Below, one piece after another: positions 52,601 through 63,618 of a DNA stretch of 64,000 nucleotides; position 1 is the first letter of the stretch, and each line of letters begins with the position of its first letter. Source of the DNA: Pyrocephalus nanus (taxonomy: Eukaryota > Chordata > Aves > Passeriformes > Tyrannidae); contig CM076266.1 of the NCBI GenBank assembly GCA_038380795.1, forward strand, positions 32,066,145 to 32,130,144, given 5' to 3'. A program made the translations under genes and the position numbers. The notes beneath the pieces are model-generated. The model made no database searches. It was not told the DNA's origin and saw only the letters and a list, made by a program, of their open reading frames with translations.

Positions 52601-53969
52601 TGTTGGAAGTCTGTCAAGAATTGGGTTTTGTTATGTGAAAAGGAATCTTGACCAAATTAATTAAACATTGAACTTCCTCATGTATCAATACTGATTTTTA
52701 CATATATTTTTAGTCTTGTAGCACTGTAAAAATACACAAAACTTCTATAAAGCCAATATCTTTTTGGGCTTAGGGATTCTTTTTTGGAAAGCAAGGTTGA
52801 CATCCTAACACTTTTTATTTCTTAAAAACTCTGTAATCACCAGGATTTTTTGATATCTTCAGTCTAGTCTATGTGTTCTCTACACACAAATATATGTATG
52901 TGCACAGTCACAGCTCCTAGGGCTTGCTTGTAACATGTAAATTTGCTGAATTTGCATCTGTCTAAGAGCTGGAAAACCACTTCCTTTTCCTTTGGTTAAT
53001 GTCAGTCTTCTGAAATAACTCTTCTGCAGTATGAAACAGAATATTTAGTGTTAACCTGCAGGCTTCTAGTTAATATGTCTCTTCCTGAGATTGTTTGTTT
53101 AAATAGGAATTGAAAAGGCTGTTGTATATGCTATCTCCATTACAGGAGACATGGTAGTAATATGTTCATAACAGTCTGTTGATTGAGTTCTTTTGCCAAG
53201 TTGTTGATGCTAGTATTGTCTTTATGTCAAAGGTCAAAGGAAAAACAAGATGCTGAAAGTATATTGTTTAAAGAGCAGTCTTTTAATGTGAGGATGTCCT
53301 CCTAAATTTATTAAAAAAAAGCTAGGATAGGAAAAAAAACCCCAGCCTCTCTGTAAGTTATTTGAGGTGTTGACATACACTTCAAAATATAACTTCTTAC
53401 TATGTTCCTGATACTAAATTAATAGTATAATTGAACATCAGTTCCATCTAGATGTGTTACATGCTACTTGAGAAAATGTTGGCAGCTCTTTCAAGAAAAC
53501 TCCTTGCAGACTCTAAACGATGGGTCAATTTCTTACTGATGCTAATAAGCTGAACCAGGAGATTACATTTTGCCAGTCTAATGACTGTCCTGATAATTAA
53601 TCCCTGCAAAAAAGAGGAGCTTTACTAGAAAATTACACAAAAAAGTGTAATTCCTCTGCCTTGGCTTCATGTTTATCAAGTAGCTTCTTTCAATGTTGCA
53701 TGTCAAACTTGTATTTATGTATTACTTGTTTCACAACTGAATTCTTAAACTGAGTAAGAATATGGCCCAATTTATCAGGGAAATGAGTCTAGCACTAGTT
53801 GTTTGACACCCTGGAAGGACAGAAAGGAAGTGGTCTCGGTAGTTTACTAAAGGTAGTTTTGTCAAGTGCTTTTGGATTTCTTTTTGTCAAACCCCATGTC
53901 TCTAGACACTAAATATGGGCCGGAGATCATGTTTTCTTCAATTGTTTCCTTTTAAACTTTCTTGAACAG

Positions 53970-54113
53970 GCCACAGAGCTGTGTATATTGGAGTTCATGT
54001 CCCACTTGGAAAGCCAGGCCGTCGGCGGCATCGACATCGTGGGCACAGGCATCACAGAAGGAAAAAAGAAAAAGAAACTGACAGAGAGGATGGCCGAGAA
54101 TCTCCCTCATATG
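53970..54113 (+). CDS. SLC4A7: SLC4A7 coding exon 3 (His/Arg-rich segment)
   Basis: 144 bases, phase 1 in and phase 1 out. It completes Ser and encodes HRAVYIGVHVPLGKPG, then a strongly basic His/Arg run RRRHRHRGHRHHRRKKEKE, then TDREDGRESPSY and the first base of Asp. HRAVYIGVHVP and DGRESPSYDTPSQRV are hallmarks of the NBC branch of SLC4. The poly-basic run is typical for this family's cytosolic extension and is implicated in regulation. The acceptor TTCTTGAACAG is modest; the donor ATATG|gtaaga is good. Compared with mammals, the PFSKES part before the basic run is PLGKPG and the run is slightly shortened. Confidence 0.96.
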
Positions 54114-56265
54114 GTAAGAAATTCGTTGCGCAAGTTCTTTACCTCTCTTGAATATAAACTTGTAGTAGTTAACTCTGCTTAAATGTTGCTTGTTTTTTGC
54201 TATTTCTTTTATTCTCGCTCAGTAATTAATGTCTTTCTATGTACAACCAGACCAGGATTTTGTGATTGTGTTTTATCTAAGTCATAAGCTATTGGACAAG
54301 GTCCAGCTGTCCACATGAATGTTCAGCAGCCTGCACTGAATAGGTTAGACCAGAGCTTTGTAATGCTCTCCTGTAGCATGAAAATCTGTGTTATTTAGAC
54401 ACCTTTTTTCAGATTGTGTAGTCGTGTATGCTTCTTCGTCTGATTTTTAAAAGTAAGAATGTGAAGCAGCATTTTCCATGGTAATTTGATCAGTGATCTA
54501 AGTATTTACTTCAGCCTTTTTTCTGTCTGTTACAAAGGAATTGTAGTGCCTCCTAAGTTTCTGGTTTGGATCATAAACTGCCCCCAAGTCTACCTCTTAT
54601 CCTCAAGAAATGATAATTTTTTCATATCATTCTCTGAAATGAAATTATTTAAGTACTCTTAGCAGTTTTTCTTCGAGACCCTGTGCCCACTTTTATTCCT
54701 GGACTGCAGCGAATGGGCAGGCTACGCTGCAATGTTGTGATTCAAGTGTGGACACCATGCTGTTCACTATTACCTTTCTATAACTAAAACCAGGTTCTGC
54801 ATGGGGCCAGTACCTGAAAAAACGGAGTCTTCAAATGGGAATGCTTTGACAAGTCTGCTTTTACCATTCTCTTCTGGTTCTTGCTTTCATCCATCTTCAA
54901 GGTTTCCCCTCCCAAACATAAATTACTATAATTGACAGTATATTTGTAGAGTCTTGCTGTACAGTTTTTGAAGCAACAAGTGATATTAAATTGATAGAAA
55001 ATCAATTCTCTGTCCTGGTTACTTCTTTATCCTGGATACACAGGATTCTTGGCCTGTACTGGTGGTGGGACAGAAACAATGTGCTATAGATCTGATAATG
55101 AATGAATGTTGTTTGCATTCAAGAGCTCATTTCAGAATTGCTGCTGGATGATGATCTTTGCCAGAACATCAGTGCAAAAGCTAAGTCCAATTCTGAATGA
55201 AGTTTGTTAGTATTTCAGATCTTATGTCTAAATCTAAAGGGTGCTGTTACCTCTACACTAGAAGCATACAGTTGTATGTTCACATGTAATAGCTGTGAGA
55301 GTGATGTTTCAGTGAAAAAAAAAGAAATCTTTAAAATTGAGATTTACCTGGATTTTCTGTCTCTGACCTTCCTGAGATAAGATTATAATTACTACATTAT
55401 TGAACCCTGATAATTTGAAAATCTGCTTGAGTTGAAACCAAATCTTTATATAGGTATTAAAAGTATCTAAACCCATGTGCTTTTATTGGTGGGGATTTTT
55501 TTTTTAAGTTTTGGTCATAGCAGTGAAATCCAGTACTTACTTTTAATCAATAAAAATAGTGTCATTTCCTTACAAGTTTCTACTGAGCCTGTTCCAATGG
55601 GCATTATTATATTATGAGAAGTTAAAATATTTCCTCAACATTTTAGCTTCATAGTTTCTGCTCTACTATGATAATTTATACATAGTGCTCCAACCACACA
55701 ATGAAAAAATTAATTTCTCATCCTATGTTAGTAGCAACAGGCCATAGAAAAGTCTTCTGCTCTAACAATACAAGTGCCTGAGTACTCACAATATGAGTAT
55801 CTTCAGCTATTTTTTGGGCAACTGATCTATAAATCAGGCTGTTTTTTTCCAACAGCCTGTTTTGTTTTCGCATTTTCTCCTATAATTAGTAGCTGTGTTA
55901 TGGTGGTATCATTTATTTTGTTCTCAAAATGAAAACAAGGTTTCTAGCCTTTTGGTATATTAATTTTTACTTTTTTTTAAACAAATTTTGCTGTTGATTT
56001 TTTTTTCACATCAGCAATCTATAGAAGAGCTAAAAATACTTAATTATTTTTCATAAACATGAATTTTCAGATGTTTTGTTTTCAGAAACAATACAAAATT
56101 TTCAGAGAGCCTCCTTTTAAGAAAGGTCTGTGTTTCTTTTGTTCCTCTTCCTTCTTAATGCTGCACATTTCTAGCTGAGAGCAGGAAATTTTACTGTTAC
56201 ATAGTGTTTCTTGTGTAATATAAGTATGAATTCTTTTAATTGATCAGTTTCTCTCTTTCTTCAAG
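54114..56265 (+). other. SLC4A7 intron 3
   Basis: 2.15 kb, AT-rich, with no repeat family, RNA gene or additional exon that I can support. Confidence 0.7.
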
Positions 56266-56401
56266 ACACACCATCTCAACGAGTTCAGTTTATCTTGGGT
56301 ACTGAAGATGATGATGAACACATTCCTCATGATCTCTTCACTGAAATGGATGAACTTTACTTCAGGGATGGAGAAGAATATGAATGGAGAGAAACGGCCA
56401 G
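56266..56401 (+). CDS. SLC4A7: SLC4A7 coding exon 4
   Basis: 136 bases, phase 1 in and phase 2 out, encoding DTPSQRVQFILGTEDDDEHIP, HDLFTEMDELYFRDGEEYEW and RETA plus two bases of Arg. It marks the start of the folded cytosolic domain shared by SLC4 transporters. It differs from the mammalian protein by one fewer Glu in the TEDDDEEHIPH run and has LYFRDG where mammals have LCYRDG. Acceptor CTTTCTTCAAG, donor CCAG|gtatgc. Confidence 0.97.
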
Positions 56402-57946
56402 GTATGCTGGTAGCAGGTTGTTTCAAGGTATACGTGTGTGAGTCGACACATGCAGGCAGCCAGAACAGCCACAAAACCACGGCAATGCAAAGGGTAAATT
56501 TGTTTCATTACTTGGCTAACTGGAGGATCCTGAAGCAGCACCCAGACTGAGACACACAAGCAGGACTGAGCACTGTAAGGCTCAGTCCATCCTGATGGGC
56601 AGCGGGCCTGCTGTTTGCACCCATGTATGGAAGGCCTGCGATGTGTAGTTTACCACCATGCTTTTATCCCCCGTGCTTTTTTTATCATCTCTGAGTTTGA
56701 TCTCTCTTTCAAGATAGGGAGCTCAAGCATGTCTGTAGGAGTGCCTCCAAGTCTCTGTAACAAAGACCTATGTTATCTCTGCAGGGAGATTCTACTTCTC
56801 AAAACAGACAAAGGATAAACAGCAGGAGGCATTGTATATGGGGTTTCCCACACTGTTATTTTCCAGACCTTGGCATTCCCAGCTGCAAGGTCACTTGAGT
56901 GAATCTACCATCCTTCTCACCATTCTTCTACTTTTAAACCTCTCCTCCCAACAATATTATAGTGATTTTATTTCAAAGAACTGCAAGCCAGGTTTGGGTT
57001 AGAATCCTCACTAACTGTAGGAGTTGTCTACTCAAGTCATGTTCATCTAAACAAAACTTCTGGGGTTTTTTGTCCAACTCTGAAAGAATTAATATGGTTT
57101 CTCCAGAGACCCTCAGTCTTACTGGTTGGTGGTGTGTTCACTTCCCTAATACTGATCATACCAAACATTGTGAAAGGCAGGACTACACTGAATTACTAAC
57201 ACAGGCGTTCATCCATGGAGTGGTATCTCTCTGGTATATTATTGCTAATAAATTGGTGTATTTTTTTTCCTCACTCAGACATAAATAAAATCAGGTATTA
57301 TGTTTTTCTTGGGTAGTATTTGATCAGTTTTTTTTCAAATTGCATGCATGAACATTACAGGATGCCGTGGTTGCTTTTGGCCCATCCTGGTTTAGTTGCT
57401 TCCCTCTACATATGCATTGTAATAAATTCTTCTGCATTCAGTGCTTCAAACTACCTTGTTGCATGCTAGCTTTTGCAGAAGTTTGATTTGCATAATGCCT
57501 GTGAGTTGGAATCAAGATCAGTTTATAGTTGCACATATTAGTATTGCCCAGTTTTTAAATATCTGACATAGAACCCTTAGGAGACTTGAACATGCTATAT
57601 GGTGTGTTTCAGACAGCTTTCTAGTCCTAAAATACTGACAAAATCAAGGTGTGCAAATCAAGTAACAAGACACAGTTCCATGCTCTTCACAAGAATGTGT
57701 GATTAGACAGGTATTATTCAAACCAAAAGAAACAAAATGGGCAAAAATTAAAACATTTGAGCGTGGTTAAAAGGCCTGATAAAAATGTCAATCAGTTGGG
57801 CTGTGTGATAAAATGAAAGGTGGTGTGATTTGATTTCTTGCGATTTCCTGTTCCGTGTCGTGCCAAAGCCACATGGAAGAATGGGATTATTTCCCAAATT
57901 TTCTTTCCAGGAGAAATGTAAGTATGTGTATGTGAATGCATTTCAG
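56402..57946 (+). other. SLC4A7 intron 4
   Basis: 1.5 kb with no supported repeat, exon or RNA gene. The first 400 bases are somewhat less AT-rich than the rest. Confidence 0.7.
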
Positions 57947-58107
57947 GTGGCTGAAATTTGAAGAGGATGTTGAAGATGGTGGTGACCGATGGAGCAAGCC
58001 TTATGTGGCAACTTTGTCTCTGCACAGTCTCTTTGAACTACGAAGCTGTATTCTAAACGGGACGGTCATGTTGGACATGAGAGCAAACACACTTGATGAG
58101 ATAGCAG
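57947..58107 (+). CDS. SLC4A7: SLC4A7 coding exon 5
   Basis: 161 bases, phase 2 in and phase 1 out, encoding [40 protein letters not shown] and [13 protein letters not shown]. This is the most conserved part of the SLC4 cytosolic domain; [13 protein letters not shown] and the [19 protein letters not shown] block are near-identical across sodium-coupled bicarbonate transporters. It differs from the mammalian protein only at RANTLDE (mammal RASTLDE). The donor GCAG|gttgca is weaker than consensus at +3 to +6, but the phase to exon 6 (G|AT, Asp) is exact. Confidence 0.97.
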
Positions 58108-58662
58108 GTTGCAGCAAAACTTTTTAAAAATATTTTTTTTCCCCAAGTTTTAATCTATTTGAGATGGTTTTGGTGGTGTCTTTATGTTCTTTAATTACTA
58201 TATTGAAGAAACAGGTATGTGCATGCTTATTGCAGTTTTCTTGATCTGATTATAAGGAATGTGGTTCCTACAAACTTCACATACAAAAAGCTACACTGGA
58301 TGAGTTGGAGCTCCTTTAGTATGTATTTTAGGATGAGGCCCAGAATTTGCCTTTATGTTCTAATCCCTGAATGTGTTCTTTGTCTTTGTTTCTACAGATG
58401 AATTGTAAATATCTGCCAGAACATTTTAGGAGTTATTTGTGCACTTTAGTACCATAATTATTAATCATAATTTGGCTGATGTTAACTTGATGCCATTAGT
58501 GCAGTTGGTTGTTGCACATCTGGTATTTTTTTCACCTTTATAAGAGGTGAGCAGAAATAAATTTTGTACATGTTGTTTGACCTACTATGTTGAGTGTCCT
58601 CACTAATCACATGGTCATTTTGGATACACAGCTTTGGAGAATTTCATGTATATATAATATAT

Positions 58663-58695
<33 letters not shown>

Positions 58696-60360
58696 CACAC
58701 ACACATTATATATATATATCTGCTTAGCCTGAATGCCTTTGAATTAGTTGTACATAATTTTCCTGGTATCTCTTGCTACAGGTGCCACACAGTGGATTGC
58801 ATTTGCAGGAATCATACTAGAATTAGGGCAGACCAGTGTATGTCTACCATGTATGTGGACAAGGTGTTTCAACCTTAAAAACTTTGGCAGTGCTTGAAAT
58901 GTTTTCTTGTTTTGAAATCCTCAAAATTCATTCAGGAAATTGTCCTTCCCTTCTTATTTTCATCACTTACTGAACAAGAGTATTCAATGCATTGTTTGTG
59001 AATGTAATGGTTTTGTTTATAATTTTATTTTTTAATAATTGAATTTAGCAATAATCTTAGTACATAAGAAAAATAGTCATTGCTTAATTCTATGTAAATG
59101 GCGCTCTTGATAGTGGGTATTTTAGTTGAAACTAGGATGTCTTACGAGTTTGTATGAATTTGTTTCCAGTTAATTTTAGATGCCATTGTCAAGTGCGTAG
59201 GGTAACAGTCCTTGGTATACAAATGTGCTGTCTTGTTTCCATGAGCTAGGAATACCTAGTAGGTATTATTGTTTCTTACAATAATTAATAATAAATAATA
59301 ATACAATAATAAAGAGGAGGGAGAAGGTGGCAGGTTTCCTTCTGAGAACCTCTTAACAAGTGGCTGTGTGTTACCAGTAATCCCAGAAGGAAGGTGCACT
59401 GTACTGACAGACACTTTGCTGCATATAGTTTCATTAGTAAGGTATCCTGAGCCCTAACATTTTTCATTGTGAAAAGTTCTGTGTCATTGCAATTTAGCAA
59501 TGCAGTTAAGTTCTCAATATATTAGATAACATTGATAATATGTATTTGAAAAGTTGTCATATAGGTTTTTGTTGCCTTATGCAGGTTGGGCTTTTTATGA
59601 ATTTATTTTACTTCTTCTTATTAAAAAAAAAAAAAAAAGGCAGCTAAGAAATCACAGTAGATGCTTTCCCTGATATGGAGGTTTTCTTTCCTGGTGTGAG
59701 CTGAGATGCCCTTTTGACACTTGATGTTGTTTGACAGATGATTAGTTAGTTTTACATGATATTAGTAGACATTGTTTTACACTTCCTTCTCCAAAGCATG
59801 TGAATCACATGAAGTTCAGTAGAGAGGTTCAAGATCTTAGGGCATCCAAAGATGACAGAGGAGTTAAGGAATTCATCTCATTCTGTAGTAACTTTCACTT
59901 TTATATAGTTGTATGTACTTTAAAATTAGGGAACATCAGGCTAAGACTGTCATGTCTGTTTTCCATCATGTTTTTGTCTTTGTGTACCCACTTCTAGCAT
60001 AGGGTGGTTAATTACAATAGATAGTTTCTTGAATGGGAGTTGCCATTGAAAGTTGAAGTAAATGGCAATACATTACAAAATATTAAGTAATTTATTTCTT
60101 GAATGGTGCTACTAATAAATACTGTCTCTTGGATCTGCATGTTGTGCTTTCCTTATTCTCACATCTACTTGTTTAGTGACATCTTTGAAAATTTTCTGCA
60201 GATTCTTGAAGGTGACTTCGTTAAAGAAAAGATTTTTATTAGAAGATTTTTTTTTTTTTTTTTTTAAATTTGGTGCAGCTACAGTGCTGGAATGTTGTGA
60301 AGGAGGGAATTGATAGCTACCTATATAATTTCCCTTTTTGTTCTTGTTATTATTTTATAG
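58108..60360 (+). other. SLC4A7 intron 5
   Basis: 2.25 kb of AT-rich sequence with a compound TA/CA microsatellite (58649-58719), an A16 run (about 59622-59637) and a T-run near 60247-60265. No other exon is supported. Confidence 0.7.
58649..58719. repeat. Compound (TA)n/(CA)n microsatellite
   Basis: About 70 bases of alternating TA and CA blocks: TA, (AC)8-9, (AT)10 or so, (AC)5-6, then TA again. It is likely to be length-polymorphic and can adopt Z-DNA or cruciform structure. Confidence 0.93.
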
Positions 60361-60549
60361 ATATGGTTTTGGACAACATGATTGCCTCTGGCCAGCTGGA
60401 TGAATCCATAAGAGAGAATGTGAGAGAGGCTCTCCTAAAAAGGCACCATCATCAGAATGAGAAAAAATTCAGCAGTCGGATTCCTCTGGTTCGGTCTTTC
60501 GCAGATATAGGCAAGAAACATTCTGACCCTCACTTGCTTGAACGAAATG
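60361..60549 (+). CDS. SLC4A7: SLC4A7 coding exon 6
   Basis: 189 bases, phase 1 in and phase 1 out, encoding DMVLDNMIASGQLDESIREN, VREALLKRHHHQNEKKFSSR and IPLVRSFADIGKKHSDPHLLERN. All parts match mammalian NBCn1 nearly residue for residue (KRFTSR in mammals is KKFSSR here). The segment RIPLVRSFADIGKKHSDPH is a family hallmark. Acceptor TATTATTTTATAG, donor AATG|gtgaga. If exon 7 is skipped, this exon joins exon 8 without a frame change. Confidence 0.97.
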
Positions 60550-63249
60550 GTGAGATAAGTTGTAGCATCCAGTTTGTACTAACCTGGTAAATAGTGTTCT
60601 CACTGGGAGATGAAGCAAAGCTCAGCTGGTAATAGCAGATAAGTGTTTCCTTCTTGATGAGCAGAGAACTAACAATAATGTGGATGGTGTTTGTGGATAT
60701 TTTTTAATTTATTTAAACATTCTACTCCTGCCTGTATATCATAGCATGCATTATTATTTTGAAGTATAGAAATAGACCTACATTGATCCTAATGTTTTTT
60801 AGTATATGCTTGTATAAAATGTGCAGTGTTTGAGGAATTTCAGCATTGTGGCATAACTTTATACATGTGTATAAAATGGATGCTATTTGCTTATAAAGTC
60901 TTTGCACAAGAGATTTACATAGTGATCATATAATGAGTGATGCTGACAATTAATGTATTTTATTCCAGTAGTGTTATGTTAATATGGCTAGAAAAAGTCC
61001 ACCATGCCAATGGTGAAGATAGTACATTTAGGTAGGACAATGTTTGTTTTTAACCAGATTTTACAGAAAAGGATCTAATGGGGAAAACCAATCCCAAACC
61101 CAAGAAAGGTATTAGCAATGTTTTTAGAAGCTGCACCACATCTTGTTTTGAACCAGGTCCTGAAAATTCACTCTAGACATCCAGTTCCAAACTCCAAATA
61201 GCAATATGTACTGCAGAGCACATTACTTGTATTTCTGTGACCTCTGTTTCCACCTCTGTTCTTTGTTTTCTTTTGCCTTGCGTTAAGTAAGACACATAAA
61301 AGTTTTTTTATCTAGTGAGAACTAAGGATTTCATGAAACAGTCCTTGAAGGGAACTTTTTTCCCTGTCTTGAAAGATGCCTAATTGGATAGAATACATTT
61401 CACTTCGTTAAGTGCTTGTTAGGAGCTAACATATGCTGGAGCGCTCTACAGCAAATGCCCAAGATTACTGATACTTTTTGTTAGCCAGGGAGTATACGAT
61501 GTATGCTTAAGTATTTCTCTGATAGTTTCAGAATTATTTTTTTCCAGAATGAAAATGCACCTGATTATATGAGTGTATTGTCTTCTCCCAAGTTTCCCAT
61601 TTTGTTCAACAAATATGAAAATTTCACACACAGACTTGGCTTTGACCATCCTTGAACACCTCTGTTTCCAATTGTAATTCTGAGAATTTTGTATTTGAGG
61701 TGTCTTGCTTGTCAGTTACCTTTTGTACATCACTTCCATTTTCCAGTGCATTTTTTTCATTAATTTTGACAACAGACTTTGGGATATATGCCAAAATAAG
61801 AAACCAGTATAATATGGTGAACTTTATCTCAACATATACCAATTTACGTTTTTCTTTATCATCCTACAGTGACCCTCTAAACTGGCAAACTAAAAGTGCA
61901 TATGTGCGTAGTACTTCTTAGGCTCCTTAAAGGGGTGTGTCTGTTTGGGACATCTCATGTTCATGATTTATCACGGGTATACTGACAGCAATTTAGCTAT
62001 TACTGTAGTGATTAATACAAAATCAACCAGTTTGCTCTGCTGGCCTTGTTTTTTTCACTGCAGTTTTGTGAGTTTAATAGTTGATTTTTGGTTCTTTTGT
62101 TCTTGATTTAAATCAAGTTTGTATCTGTAGGATCCACTCTTTCATTGTTTGAGGGGGAGGGGAATATATGTGACTTTTACCTAGGCATGCTTTTTATCCT
62201 TCTTGTAAATTATTCTAGGGTTGTTCAATGTACTGGTCTCAGTAGTGCCTACTGTCAGTGTGAGAGTAAACATGTCTAGTTTGGTGTTTCCTTGCTTGAT
62301 GGCGTGGTACATGAAAACAGCATGTTTTGGGTTTCAGGCATTGTAGAAGTAATCAGTGATCTTTTCAAGGAGACTGCCATCCCAGGAAAAGTGTTTTTGG
62401 TAAACAGGAGAAATGGTGTCACTAAACCTTCTAATGGAAGTGCTAACATGAGTATCAACGGGCCCTTTTCCTGCTTAAGGAAGAACTGAAATCCATTGCA
62501 AACTCCAATCTGAGGGAACCATTACAGGACTATGTTCTCTTCATATGAAATTAGTGGGACATTGAAGCTGGACAGGGCAAAAAAAATAACAGTGGATTTG
62601 GATACATGTGTTTGATTTTAGGCATATGGGGCTATTTGTAAGTCATAGCAAGAGGAAATGGAGGAGGTGGTATGTATCTCATTTTTGTGCCCTCTTCAAA
62701 AATATACATTGAGGCTTCAGCTTCCTGGAAAAATTCTTAGTAAAACAAGGCTTATATTGGAAGGCAATTGCATTTAACACAATTGGATACGTTTTATCAT
62801 GTTCACTTCTTAAAAATAAAATTTTTTTTGTATGTAGCAAATGGAATTTACTGAAGTATTTTAATGTTTTGGTTGCTAATGATTTTTCATTGTACTTTTT
62901 GGATGGCTTTAACAGTAGCTGCTGTGCAATTTGGAATAAGAAATTCTTCTAGAAAAAATTAAAAGTCAATTTCAAGAGATAAAAAATAAGGTCTCCCACA
63001 GGTCTTTGGCATTCTAATTAGTACTTCTCAGTAATTTCTGACCTCTCTAATGTCTGAAATCAGATTTGCTCTGATCTTTTGTCTTACTTGCATGAGTATG
63101 ACACTTTGGCCTGTAAAGCTTGCAATTTGCTACGTACATTGTTAATGCATACCTGTATCTGTGTGTTTGGTTTTTTGTTTTATATTTTTTTTATAAGTTT
63201 AATATATCCCTTTTGTAAGCCTCATGGTGTTCCATTTGTTTTATCTCAG
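60550..63249 (+). other. SLC4A7 intron 6
   Basis: 2.7 kb, AT-rich, without supported repeats, RNA genes or further exons. A small open frame at 62292-62489 has no recognisable homology. Confidence 0.7.
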
Positions 63250-63618
63250 GGGAAGGCCTTTCAGCCTCCCGCCACTCTTTGCGAACAGGTCTCTCTGCCT
63301 CAAATATTTCCCTGAGAGGAGAAAGCCGTTTGTCAGTTCTTCTCAATTACCTTCTTCCTTCTTCAAGAGCTGGAACCCCGGCAGCCTCAAGGTGTACAAC
63401 CCCTGTAACTACCCCTCAAAACACACCACCCTCCAGTCCTACGTGCAGTCTCCTGCCAACCACAAGTGCCCAGCCAAGTCCACTTCAGGGCAAGGAGCTG
63501 CTGGTGTCACCTGCCAGTGATGATATTCCCTCAGTAGTAATCCATCCACCCGAGGAGGACTTAGAATTGCAGGAAAGCCAGGAAAAGAAGACAGAGGAAA
63601 ATACTGGCAAAACACCAG
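63250..63618 (+). CDS. SLC4A7: SLC4A7 coding exon 7 (optional 123-residue cassette)
   Basis: 369 bases, exactly 123 codons, phase 1 at both ends, so it can be skipped without a frameshift. It matches the large alternatively spliced cassette (cassette II) of mammalian NBCn1. It begins GEGLSASRHSLRTGLSASNI, continues SLRGES and LLPSSRAGTPAASRCTTPVT, then a Ser/Thr/Pro-rich part (TPQNTPPSSPT) and ELLVSPASDDIPSVVIHPPE. PSVVIH (63528-63545) corresponds to the calcineurin-binding PTVVIH motif of the mammalian cassette. The middle and the C-terminal tail (QESQEKKTEENTGKTP) differ most from mammals. The donor appears to be GC (CCAG|gcaact, 63619-63620): no GT is available before the in-frame TGA at 63627. 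Confidence 0.9.

Larger units (their letters stand above)
42876..53969 (+). other. SLC4A7 intron 2
   Basis: 11.1 kb of AT-rich intron. It contains a T23 run at 47455-47477, a CR1 3' tip at 47540-47608 and an old CR1-like block at 49448-49632. A less AT-rich patch lies at about 47750-47930 and another at 43900-44160; neither has a recognisable exon. No RNA gene is supported. Confidence 0.6.

Noticed and set aside
53988..54182. 64-codon frame over exon 3
   Set aside because: It is an out-of-frame reading of exon 3; the real frame gives HRAVYIGVHVP and joins both neighbours in phase.
60270..60590. 106-codon frame as a separate gene
   Set aside because: It is SLC4A7 exon 6 read through into both flanking introns.
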